Assembly (NCBI GenBank): GCA_046541415.1
Contig: JBKHDI010000006.1
Span: 1-64,000, forward strand
Origin: CAZOVB01 sp046541415
GTDB lineage: Bacteria > Planctomycetota > Phycisphaerae > SM23-33
DNA: 64,000 bases
Direction of reading: 5' to 3'
Both the position numbers and the translations under genes were made by a program. Shown here in pieces: positions 41,947 through 50,112 of this stretch. How positions within the stretch are numbered: the first letter of the stretch is position 1; each line of letters begins with the position of its first letter. The notes under the pieces were generated by a model. That model had not been told where the DNA came from. It did no database searches and was given only the letters and a program-made list of their open reading frames with translations.

Positions 41947-44081
41947 TTCTCCTGATGACCGACGTGACCGGCGACCAGTCGCCGCGTACCGACCGGCCGA
42001 TGTTCCTGGTCTGGCGGGCGGCAGTGCAGAACCGCCCCGACTGGCCCGGTTACGGCTCGCTGGAAGCCGAACCCGATTGGGCCGTCGAGCAGATTCGCTG
42101 GGCCAGCGGCGGGCAGGTCTCTTCGATGCGACTGCGGCGGATCCTCGGCCTCGGCCCGGGACGGACGAGCCAATCCCGCCCGGAACGCTGCGAGCCGTCG
42201 TTCGGCGATCGCTTCGTCCTTCGCGACGAGGACGGCCAGGAATGGTTCCGCGGCGTGGCCAGCCGGGTCGATGTCGAGGTCTCGGCCGACCCGGACCGCC
42301 AGGAGCTTATCGTGGAGCTCGACGGGCCCGAACGGCTGCTGGACCAGTCGGTCATCAGCGGCCAGTGGCACCGGACGATCCAGGCCGAGCAGGCCGAGAT
42401 CGATCACGTGATGACCCAGGCCGGGCGGATCGAATCGGCCATCTTCCGCAGCGACCTGCCTGTGGTATTCAACCAGGGCGGTCGGCCCAACGCGTCCGAG
42501 CAGCTCTGGCGCCTGGCGGCCGAGGCAGAGACTCCCGGCTGCTGCGTGTTCGAGTATCCGGACCGGCCCGCCTCGGCGCAGTTGCCGGCCACCTGGTGGA
42601 CCGCCGGTCGCGCGCTGCGGAGCTGTGTCGAGATCATCGACGGCTACCGGGTGATCAGCCCGGAGACCGACTGGCTGTCGATCGAATCGGCGTTGGACGC
42701 AGCCGTGCTGGACGAATTGGACCTCGAGTCGATGACGCTGCTGGAGGCGATTGCGGCGATCTGCGAGCAGGCCGACTTCGCCTTCGCCATCGAACCCTGG
42801 GCCTCTGACGGGCAGGGCAGACACCGGCTGGTGGCTTGCTCCCGGCAGTACGGGTCGCTGCCCGTGATGCCCCTTCTGGCCGACGGTCCGGTCGACGCAG
42901 CATCGCCGGCCGGGCGGGCCGCGGAGATCCGGCGCATCCATGTCAGCCGCAGCGCAAGCCAGGTGCGGAACCATGTCGAGGTCATTGGGGATCTGCACCG
43001 TGTCGAGGCAGCGCTGGAGTTCTGGCCCGATCCGTCCCAGCGGACCCTGCACCCGGCGTGGGATCTGAACGACCCGAAGCTCTCGAACTACAGTTCGTGG
43101 ACCTACGAGACGATCTTCCCGGGCAACTTCAGCACCAGCCAGTGGGAGACGTTCGTTTCCCGCTACCACAAAGACGGCGCCCTCTGGCCAGCCTACCGCC
43201 ACGCCCTGCGATCGTTCTGCTGGAACGAAGACGGGGCGCTTACCGGCTCGCTGGGCCTGCCGACCGGGCAGGCCGAGCAGGTTGCCGACGTGCTTGCCGG
43301 ACCCGATGGCCAGCACGTCGTGCGGCCTCGTCCGATGGGCCCGCGGCTTGCCTATGGCCTGGAGGGGATCGAGCTTTCGAGCCTCCCCGCCCAGATCGAG
43401 CTGTTCATCGTCGGCTGTCCGGAAGCGACGGTTTCCGTGCCGGCGAAGATCTGGACCAACCGGTGCGGCTTTACGCTGGACGTCGAGGCGTTCTTCGAGA
43501 TCGGCCCGGACGGCAACGTCCGCCAGTGGCAGCCTTTTGCCTCCCTGCCCGACCAGCCATATACCGTCAACGGCAGCGAGATGTCTGAGCAGATCCGCTC
43601 GGCCGCCTACCTCAACCTGCTGCACAACAGCCTGGACCAATCCGGCGATCTGCAGATCGGCCTGCGATTCAGCGGGACCCTGGCGGCCGACACGGCCGTC
43701 GGCGGCACGGCAACGCGTCGTGACGAACATCCCTGGCCCTTCCCGGCCCAGCGAGTCCTGCGCAAGCCATTGCGTTTCGCTCGCCTCTGGCCGCGGCTGG
43801 CCGATGCGGACTACGAACCGGCGATGGCGGTCGATCAGACGGCCGAGGCCGAGACGATGGCCCGGCAGTTTCGGCAGCGCGGCGAGAGCCTGCTGGGCCG
43901 CTGCCGGATCGACCTGCGCCGCCTGACGCGCGCTTACAGGCCGGGCCAGACCATTGCCCAGACCGACGGGCGCATCGTCCGGACCAGCCCGGATGACCCG
44001 CAGGGCCGGCCGCTGCGAATCATCGCGGTCCGCTGGGACCTGCGCGAAGAGACCTTCCAGACCTCCCTGGAGCTTGCGTGA
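41943..44081 (+). CDS. Putative tail hub / baseplate protein
   Basis: This 712-residue protein is the largest of the cassette. Its first half reads like a tail hub: IRWASGGQVSSMRLRRILG, then DGQEWFRGVASRVDVEVS, LDGPERLLDQSVISGQW, TLLEAIAAICEQADF and SRSASQVRNHVEVIGD, in the order found in gpD/gp27-like proteins. The second half is beta-rich and may be a fused spike or carbohydrate-binding part. It starts in an ATGA overlap with the FN3-like gene. The hub assignment is from pattern, not strict motif. Confidence 0.6.
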   Translation: MILLMTDVTGDQSPRTDRPMFLVWRAAVQNRPDWPGYGSLEAEPDWAVEQIRWASGGQVSSMRLRRILGLGPGRTSQSRPERCEPSFGDRFVLRDEDGQEWFRGVASRVDVEVSADPDRQELIVELDGPERLLDQSVISGQWHRTIQAEQAEIDHVMTQAGRIESAIFRSDLPVVFNQGGRPNASEQLWRLAAEAETPGCCVFEYPDRPASAQLPATWWTAGRALRSCVEIIDGYRVISPETDWLSIESALDAAVLDELDLESMTLLEAIAAICEQADFAFAIEPWASDGQGRHRLVACSRQYGSLPVMPLLADGPVDAASPAGRAAEIRRIHVSRSASQVRNHVEVIGDLHRVEAALEFWPDPSQRTLHPAWDLNDPKLSNYSSWTYETIFPGNFSTSQWETFVSRYHKDGALWPAYRHALRSFCWNEDGALTGSLGLPTGQAEQVADVLAGPDGQHVVRPRPMGPRLAYGLEGIELSSLPAQIELFIVGCPEATVSVPAKIWTNRCGFTLDVEAFFEIGPDGNVRQWQPFASLPDQPYTVNGSEMSEQIRSAAYLNLLHNSLDQSGDLQIGLRFSGTLAADTAVGGTATRRDEHPWPFPAQRVLRKPLRFARLWPRLADADYEPAMAVDQTAEAETMARQFRQRGESLLGRCRIDLRRLTRAYRPGQTIAQTDGRIVRTSPDDPQGRPLRIIAVRWDLREETFQTSLELA

Positions 44082-44082
44082 T

Positions 44083-44991
44083 ATGGGTACCGAAGAGAGA
44101 CTCCGACAACTGCAGCATCGACAGGAGAACCTGCTGGCCCAGGCCGCCCCTGCCGGCAGGGCCTGGCCGGAGACCCGACCCGACGGTCGCTGCCTGCCGC
44201 TGGGTATGGGCGTGGCCCGGATCACCTCGGTCGACGACGCCTCCGCCCTGTACACCATCACCCAGCAGCTCTGGGACCAGTACGGTTTCGACGACGCCGA
44301 ACAGGTCGGCCTGGTCGAGAAGACCGCCCGGGACTACCGGCTCCGCACCACAGGCCAGATCGACCAGATCGTGACCTACTGGATGCTGCCCAATCGACGC
44401 GGCGGCATGGATGTCTGGATCGACGTATCCCGAGAGATCCTGCTGGAACTGATCGACTCGGACGAGCAGACGTTCGGGCAGATCGAATCGCTGCGGCTGG
44501 ACGGCGAGAACGGGCTGCGGGTCTGGGCCAACCAGTCGGCCCCGGGCTGCATCGAGGCGCAGATCAACCTGCCTGACGGGGTCAACAACGCTGTCGGCGG
44601 CGGGGATCTGCTGGTCTGGATCGAAGATCAGGCCCGGCCGGGAGGCGGCTTCTGGTCGACTGTGGCCTTTGAGTCGGTCCCCTCGGCCGGGGTGCCGCTG
44701 ACGTACTACATCGGCCCCGAGGGTCCCGGCTTCGCCCAGCCGCACATCATGAACCTCTCGGTCGGCGGCTCGCAACTGGCGGGGGTTTCCAGCCTGTCGC
44801 TGGACGTGGCCGAACCGCTGGAGATTGCTTTCTGGCAAGTCGGAGACGACCCGGAGAAGGCCGTCGACGTTGTCATCTCACATAAAGCCCCGTTTGCGTC
44901 TGCTCAGTCGGTGACCGTCCGCGACGCAGCCGGGACCGGGACAGTAACCCTGGAGTTCGACCAGTTCGGACACTTCACCGGAACGAGTTGA
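44083..44991 (+). CDS. Phage cassette protein, distal tail/fibre-like
   Basis: From the ATG at 44083 the product is 302 residues. An N-terminal helix (EERLRQLQHRQENLLAQAA) is followed by a beta-rich body with AFWQVGDDPEKAVDVVISHK near the C-terminus. It comes directly after the hub-like gene and before the lysis-like genes, where a receptor-binding or fibre protein would be expected. No family is recognised. Confidence 0.5.
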   Translation: MGTEERLRQLQHRQENLLAQAAPAGRAWPETRPDGRCLPLGMGVARITSVDDASALYTITQQLWDQYGFDDAEQVGLVEKTARDYRLRTTGQIDQIVTYWMLPNRRGGMDVWIDVSREILLELIDSDEQTFGQIESLRLDGENGLRVWANQSAPGCIEAQINLPDGVNNAVGGGDLLVWIEDQARPGGGFWSTVAFESVPSAGVPLTYYIGPEGPGFAQPHIMNLSVGGSQLAGVSSLSLDVAEPLEIAFWQVGDDPEKAVDVVISHKAPFASAQSVTVRDAAGTGTVTLEFDQFGHFTGTS

Positions 44992-44994
44992 CCA

Positions 44995-45279
44995 ATGGCC
45001 CCTACCTGCAGCGACGACAATCTGCCACGCCTCTGCGCCGAGAAGTTCGAGCTGATCGCCGAACGTCTCAGCCACATCCAGGCCGACACCTCGGCCGCCC
45101 TGACCCACGTCCGACAGATCTCGGGCCAGCTGACCGACCTGCAGCGCAAGCAGATCGACCTGGACCGCCGTGCCTGCCTGCTGGAACAGACCGACAGCAT
45201 CGAGGCCTCGTGGCGCAGGCGCCTGTGGCAGGTCTTTGTCGGGGCGGCCCTGGTGGCCCTGGGCGCCCTGCTCCGCTGA
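44995..45279 (+). CDS. Small coiled-coil protein with C-terminal TM, XhlA/holin-associated-like
   Basis: The 94-residue protein has a long amphipathic helix (about residues 20-65, with LTHVRQISGQLTDLQRKQID), then basic residues and one C-terminal membrane helix (LWQVFVGAALVALGALL). This is the layout of XhlA-type proteins that assist holins. It is at the end of the structural cassette, where lysis genes are usual. No endolysin is visible. Confidence 0.55.
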   Translation: MAPTCSDDNLPRLCAEKFELIAERLSHIQADTSAALTHVRQISGQLTDLQRKQIDLDRRACLLEQTDSIEASWRRRLWQVFVGAALVALGALLR

Positions 45280-45318
45280 TCCGTTCCCCGACCGCACCGT
45301 CTTGATTTAGGAGAATCC

Positions 45319-45810
45319 ATGGACATTCTGCATCGTCTGACAAACTGGCTGGACCACAACCGCTGGACATTCATCTCGATCCTGCTGGCCGCGGCGGCCG
45401 TAGCGGCCCTGGTCGGCTGCCAGCCGCAAACCGCAGGCCTGCTGGACGATCGACCCGCAGACCCGGAGCAGTTCGAGACTCAGGTCCTCGCCGGCCGCCG
45501 GCAACTCCAGGACGAAGAAGGCCAGCTTCAGGCCGCCCTGGCCCGTCACAACGCGAAGGTCGAGCAGTTCGTCGCCCGCGTCGAGATCGGCCGGGCCGAC
45601 CTGCAGCGGCAGCTGGAAGTGCGCGGGGAGATCCTGAACCTCCTTGGTGCGGCGGCCACCGACGCGATTGCCGGGGCCTTTGATCCCCGGGCGTTCGTCA
45701 TTCCCGCCCTGGGTCTGCTGGGAGCGGCCTTCGGTGTGGGCAAATCGCTGGACAACCGCCGCAAGGACCAGGTCATCCGCCGGCTGAAAGCCGATGGACA
45801 GCCCGCCTGA
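45319..45810 (+). CDS. Membrane lipoprotein-like protein ending the phage cassette
   Basis: The 163-residue protein has an N-terminal membrane segment that ends in LVGC (residues about 31-34), a possible lipobox. A coiled coil follows (LDDRPADPEQFETQVLAGRR onwards), then a second hydrophobic stretch (FVIPALGLLGAAFGVG). It could be a spanin-like or holin-like protein. AGGAG lies 6 bases before the ATG. A strong terminator follows 22 bases after its stop. Confidence 0.5.
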   Translation: MDILHRLTNWLDHNRWTFISILLAAAAVAALVGCQPQTAGLLDDRPADPEQFETQVLAGRRQLQDEEGQLQAALARHNAKVEQFVARVEIGRADLQRQLEVRGEILNLLGAAATDAIAGAFDPRAFVIPALGLLGAAFGVGKSLDNRRKDQVIRRLKADGQPA

Positions 45811-45831
45811 GAACCCATCATTTCACCCCTG

Positions 45832-45865
45832 CCCCCGTCGCCTGCCCAGGCGGCGGGGGTTTTTT
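45832..45865 (+). terminator. Intrinsic terminator closing the phage cassette
   Basis: CCCCCGTCGCC (45832-45842) pairs with GGCGGCGGGGG (45849-45859), with one G-U pair and a 6-base loop, followed by six T at 45860-45865. It defines the 3' end of the plus-strand structural operon. Being in the gap before the minus-strand PilZ gene end, it may also act in that direction. Confidence 0.85.
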
Positions 45866-45877
45866 CATGCGCTGGTC

Positions 45878-46267
45878 TCAGGCCTCCGAGGTCTTGGCCT
45901 GGCCGGCCAGCCAGGTCTGAAACTCGTGCTCTACGCGGTCGGCGTCGCCGAGGTTGTTGCTGAGGATGGCCTTGAGTTCGTTGAACGAGTCGACGTCCAT
46001 CTGGTCGAAGCGGATTCCCACGCCGCGCTGGTCGTTGCGGACGACCGTCCCCTGGCAGCGAACGCTGACCGGCACGCCGGACTGGGCCAGGCTAAAGCGC
46101 AGGGCCACCTCTTGACCCTTGCGGGGCGAAGCGCCCGTGCTGACCAGCGCCCCGCGCAGGGACAGGTCTATCAGGTCGGATTCGAAGAGCTCCTGCTGAA
46201 ATTCCAGCGTGGCATCGACATCGTATTTCACGCGTGAGAAATGGCGTCGTTCCTGGTCGGGCTGCAT
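45878..46267 (-). CDS. PilZ-domain protein
   Basis: The 129-residue protein is a single PilZ domain. The c-di-GMP binding box is visible as RRHFSR near residue 8-13, and D-x-S-x-x-G as DLSLRGALV at about 34-42. These are the residues that wrap the dinucleotide. Such proteins translate c-di-GMP levels into motility or envelope changes. It starts at an ATG 135 bases from the divergent eboF-like gene. It is the first recognisable host gene after the phage cassette. Confidence 0.88.
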   Translation of the reverse strand: MQPDQERRHFSRVKYDVDATLEFQQELFESDLIDLSLRGALVSTGASPRKGQEVALRFSLAQSGVPVSVRCQGTVVRNDQRGVGIRFDQMDVDSFNELKAILSNNLGDADRVEHEFQTWLAGQAKTSEA

Positions 46268-46402
46268 GTTTCAGATTCTCCCGGTGGTGGCGGTGTACAA
46301 TCGCATCCACCTGCTTATCGGATGCCGCAACGGCCGGATGCAGCCGGAGTCGGCAAATCCTGCGTGTCAAAACCGCCTCACCAAGGGTATGCTGGTACGA
46401 CC

Positions 46403-47698
46403 ATGAAACCCAAACTGCTGATCATCCAGGCCGCTGCGCTGGGCCATGAACTGACGAGACAGGCCGGAATGGAACAACTGGGCGAACTGCCGATCCGCTC
46501 GGCCGAGACCATATTCCCGGCCGTGACGTGCAGCGTCCAGGCAGGCTTCCGAACCGCCTCGCCCGTCTCGGCACACGGCATGGCCGCCAACGGGCGCTAC
46601 TTCCCCGAGCTGCACAAGGTGCTCTTCTGGGAGCAGTCGGCCGACCTGGTCGCCGGCAGGCGGTTCTGGTCCGATTTCCGGGCAGAGGGGGGGAAAGTGG
46701 GCATGCTCTTCTGGCAGCAGTCGATGGGAGAGGAGCTGGACATGGTCGTCTCGCCGGCGCCGATCCACAAGCACCACGGCGGGATGATCCAGGACTGCTA
46801 CACCCAGCCGCCGGGGCTCTACCGGCGCCTGGTCGATGCGGCCGGGCGGACATTCAAGCTCCAGGATTACTGGGGCCCCAAGGCCGGCTTCCAGGCGGGC
46901 AACTGGATCGCAGGGGCCACCGCCCGCATACTGGCCGCCGACGACGCACCCGACCTGCTGCTGACCTACCTGCCCACGCTGGACTACGACCTGCAACGCT
47001 ACGGGCCGCTGGACGACCGGGCCCAAGTGGCCCTGAACATCCTGCGACTCCAGATCGAGGGTCTGATCCAGATGGCCGGCAAGACAGGCCACGAGGTGAT
47101 GATCTTCGGCGACTACGCCATCGGCGGGGTTTCCGGCCCGGCCGTGCTGCCCAACCTGGCCCTGGCCGAGGCCGGCCTCTTCGCCGTCCGCGATGTGCGG
47201 GGCATGCTCTATCCGGACTTCCACACCAGCCGGGCCTTGGCGGTGGTCGATCACGAGGTGGCGATCATCCACGTGCCCGATCCGGCCGACGTGGACCGCG
47301 CAGCGTCGGTTCTGGGCGAACTCGAGGGCGTCCAACGCGTCATAACTGTCGAAGAGATGGCTGGCATGGACCTGGACCACCCCCACTGCGGGCAGTTGCT
47401 CTGCATCGCCGAACCCGGGCGGTGGCTGGCCTACCCCTGGTGGAGCCGCAAGGGCCAGGCCCCGGACTACGCCGGCCACATCGACATCCACAACAAGCCC
47501 GGCTTTGACCCCTGCGAGCTGTTCTTCGCCCGCCTGCCGATCCGCATCAGCCAGGATACGAGCAAGATCTCCGGCTCGCACGGGCGGATCGGCCCGGACC
47601 GCCGGGTCGCCTGGGCTTGCAGCTTTCAGCCCGTCGGCGAGATCGAGAACATTCTCGACCTGGCCCGGGCAGCCCAGAAGTTCCTGGAGGACAAATGA
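46403..47698 (+). CDS. eboF: EboF-like alkaline-phosphatase-superfamily protein
   Basis: The 431-residue protein belongs to the type I phosphodiesterase/nucleotide pyrophosphatase group: MKPKLLIIQAAALGHELT at the N-terminus, the nucleophile region FPAVTCSVQAGFRTA, and metal-binding Asp/His positions in LLTYLPTLDYDL, EVMIFGDYAIGG and HIDIHNKPG. The first Asp normally found near the N-terminus is replaced (IIQA), so catalysis may be altered. It overlaps the following eboD-like gene by 4 bases (ATGA). That context identifies it as the phosphodiesterase of an Ebo cluster. Confidence 0.75.
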   Translation: MKPKLLIIQAAALGHELTRQAGMEQLGELPIRSAETIFPAVTCSVQAGFRTASPVSAHGMAANGRYFPELHKVLFWEQSADLVAGRRFWSDFRAEGGKVGMLFWQQSMGEELDMVVSPAPIHKHHGGMIQDCYTQPPGLYRRLVDAAGRTFKLQDYWGPKAGFQAGNWIAGATARILAADDAPDLLLTYLPTLDYDLQRYGPLDDRAQVALNILRLQIEGLIQMAGKTGHEVMIFGDYAIGGVSGPAVLPNLALAEAGLFAVRDVRGMLYPDFHTSRALAVVDHEVAIIHVPDPADVDRAASVLGELEGVQRVITVEEMAGMDLDHPHCGQLLCIAEPGRWLAYPWWSRKGQAPDYAGHIDIHNKPGFDPCELFFARLPIRISQDTSKISGSHGRIGPDRRVAWACSFQPVGEIENILDLARAAQKFLEDK

Positions 47699-48930
47699 AC
47701 GAACGAAAGACAGCCTGGGAGAAACACCAACCCGACTCGACGGACCATCTGCAGATCTTCAATGTGGCCTTCGAGTACCCGGTGTGCTTTACCCGGAACG
47801 TTTTCGACCCGGCCAACGACTGCCTGGCCCGGACGATCGATCGGCTGGACGAGGGACGCCTCCACCGCTGCTGCGTCTTCGTCGATGCCGGCCTGGCCGC
47901 GGCGCAGGACGACCTGCCGGCGCGGATCCAGCAATACTTCCATGCCCACCGCAAGACGCTCGAACTGGCGGTTCCGCCCCAGTCGGTCCCCGGGGGCAAA
48001 CGGGCCAAGACCGACTGGCAGGCAGTCCGCAACGTGCTGACGACGATCGGCAACGCCCATCTCGATCGCCAGAGCTTCGTGCTCGCCGTCGGCGGAGGCA
48101 GCTGCCTGGACATGCTGGGCTTTGCCGCCTCGATCGTACATCGCGGTCTTCGGCTGGTGCGGATCCCCTCGACCACGCTGGGCCAGAACGACGCGGGCAT
48201 CGGCGTCAAAAACGGCATGGACGAGCACGGACAGAAAAACTTCATCGGCACGTTCGCCCCGCCGTTTGCGGTGATCAACGACGCATCCCTGCCGACCAGT
48301 TGCGACCAGGAAACCTGGATCGCCGGCGTGGCCGAGGCGATCAAGGTGGCGATGATCAAGGACGCCGCCTTCTTCGAGATGATCTCGCAACTGGCCGGGG
48401 CAATGCGGATGCGTGACAGCCAGGCGATGCAGCAGGTGGTTCGGCGCTGCGCCGAGCTGCACCTCGAGCACATCCGCACCGGCGGCGATCCGTTCGAGTT
48501 CGGCTCGGCCCGGCCGCTGGATTTCGGCCACTGGGCGGCCCACAAGCTCGAGATGCTCTCGGGCTACCAGCTCGGCCACGGCCAGGCGGTGGCACTCGGG
48601 ATCTGCGTCGACTCCTATTGCGCCATGCGGTCTTCATTGCTGGGCGAGGCGGAGTTTCTCTCTGTTCTGGAGACCATCGCAGCTGCCGGCCTGCCGACGT
48701 GGGACGACCTGCTCGGTCGCAGGAAGCGGGAAGGCAAACTGGAGATCCTCGGCGGGCTCGACGATTTCCGCGAACACCTCGGCGGGACGCTGACGATCAC
48801 CCTGCCCGACGGGATCGGCGGGAAAACTGAAGTCCACCACCTGAATGCTGCCGATGTAGAAGATGCAGTCGAGTACCTGCAGTATCGCCATCGAAAGGAT
48901 ACGGAAACCCCCGATGCGGATCGGCCCTGA
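47695..48930 (+). CDS. eboD: EboD-like 3-dehydroquinate-synthase-family protein
   Basis: The 411-residue protein belongs to the AroB/DHQ-synthase-like sugar-phosphate cyclase superfamily. NAD binding is shown by AVGGGSCLDMLGFAASI, active-site segments by RIPSTTLGQNDAGIGVKNG, and metal-binding His residues by FGHWAAHKLEMLSG and LGHGQAVALG. It is not the housekeeping AroB but the cluster member named EboD. GGAGG is located 5 bases before the ATG. It overlaps eboE by 17 bases. Confidence 0.85.
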   Translation: MNERKTAWEKHQPDSTDHLQIFNVAFEYPVCFTRNVFDPANDCLARTIDRLDEGRLHRCCVFVDAGLAAAQDDLPARIQQYFHAHRKTLELAVPPQSVPGGKRAKTDWQAVRNVLTTIGNAHLDRQSFVLAVGGGSCLDMLGFAASIVHRGLRLVRIPSTTLGQNDAGIGVKNGMDEHGQKNFIGTFAPPFAVINDASLPTSCDQETWIAGVAEAIKVAMIKDAAFFEMISQLAGAMRMRDSQAMQQVVRRCAELHLEHIRTGGDPFEFGSARPLDFGHWAAHKLEMLSGYQLGHGQAVALGICVDSYCAMRSSLLGEAEFLSVLETIAAAGLPTWDDLLGRRKREGKLEILGGLDDFREHLGGTLTITLPDGIGGKTEVHHLNAADVEDAVEYLQYRHRKDTETPDADRP

Positions 48931-50104
48931 CGGTAACATCCACCTGACCTACTGCCTCAACGTCCACCCGGGCGAGAGCTGGGAGGAGAACTTCCAGGCC
49001 ATCGAGACCTTCGCCCTGGCTGTCAAACAGCGCATCTGCCCGTCCGATCCGTTCGGTCTGGGTCTGCGACTGGGCGACCGCGCCTCGCGAACGCTGGCCG
49101 AGGCAGACCAGCTGGCCCGCTTCGGCGATTTCCTGGCCGACAACGGCCTGTACGTCTTCACGATCAACGGCTTCCCGTACGGTCCCTTCCACGGTCAGCC
49201 GGTCAAAGCCGATGTCTACGCCCCGGACTGGCGGACGCCCGAGCGGCGCGACTACACGATCCGCCTGGCCGAAATCCTTGCCGCCCTGCTGCCCGAGGGG
49301 GTCGACGGAACAATCTCCACGGTGCCCGGTTCGTACCGCTCGTGGATCAACACCAACAAGGACCTGCAGGAAATGGTCCGCATGATCACCGAGACCGCCC
49401 GGGCCCTGACCCGGATCGAGCAGGAGACCGGGCGGAACATCTGCCTGACCATCGAGCCCGAGCCGGACTGCTTCATCGAAACCCCCGCACAGGCACAGCA
49501 GTTCCTCACCGGGCCGCTGGCATCGCTGGGCAAGGCCTGCTGGATCGAGGCCGAAAAGGTCAAACCCGCCTACGCGGCCGAACAACTGGCCGATCACGTC
49601 GGCGTCTGCCTCGATGCCGCCCACGCCGCGGTGACCTTCGATCCGCCGGCCCAAGCCGTCGCCGCTGCCGACGTGCGGAAGATCCAGCTCTCGGCCGCTT
49701 TGGCCCTGGAGCCCGACCAGCAGACACTGGCACGGCTGGAGGAGTTCGACGAACCAACCTACCTCCACCAGGTCAAGGTCCAGCGAGAAGACGGGTCGAT
49801 CGGCTCGTTCCCGGACATCCCCCAGGCCATCGAGGCCTTCCGGGCCGGACAGGCCAGGGGGCCCTGGCGCGTGCACTTCCACGTGCCGCTGTTCTTCGGC
49901 GCCCACGAAGGGCTCTGTTCGACCGCTGAGCAGATTACCCCCGAACTGCTGACCGCAGCCGGACCCGGCGAGCAGATGCACCTGGAGATCGAGACGTACA
50001 CGTGGCACGTCCTGCCGGACTTCCTCCAGCCGACGGACATCGTCGACGGCATCTGCCGCGAGTTCCAGTGGGTCCTGCAGCGGCTGGGGGTTGCCTCGGC
50101 CTGA
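48914..50104 (+). CDS. eboE: EboE-like metabolite traffic protein (TIM barrel)
   Basis: The 396-residue protein has the EboE-type beginning, GPDGNIHLTYCLNVHPGESW, and a sugar-phosphate-isomerase-like TIM barrel (GLYVFTINGFPYGPFHG, LTIEPEPDCFIE, VGVCLDAAHAAVTF, WRVHFHVPLFF). Ebo genes are needed in cyanobacteria for moving the scytonemin precursor to the periplasm; elsewhere their cargo is unknown. The start lies inside the end of eboD (17-base overlap). EboA, EboB (TatD-like) and EboC (UbiA-like) were not seen in this window. Confidence 0.85.
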   Translation: MRIGPDGNIHLTYCLNVHPGESWEENFQAIETFALAVKQRICPSDPFGLGLRLGDRASRTLAEADQLARFGDFLADNGLYVFTINGFPYGPFHGQPVKADVYAPDWRTPERRDYTIRLAEILAALLPEGVDGTISTVPGSYRSWINTNKDLQEMVRMITETARALTRIEQETGRNICLTIEPEPDCFIETPAQAQQFLTGPLASLGKACWIEAEKVKPAYAAEQLADHVGVCLDAAHAAVTFDPPAQAVAAADVRKIQLSAALALEPDQQTLARLEEFDEPTYLHQVKVQREDGSIGSFPDIPQAIEAFRAGQARGPWRVHFHVPLFFGAHEGLCSTAEQITPELLTAAGPGEQMHLEIETYTWHVLPDFLQPTDIVDGICREFQWVLQRLGVASA

Positions 50105-50112
50105 AGCGGCAG

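Noticed and set aside
41496..44261. Long minus-strand open frame opposite the hub-like gene
   Set aside because: It crosses gene borders and has no motif. The plus-strand genes are linked by ATGA overlaps.
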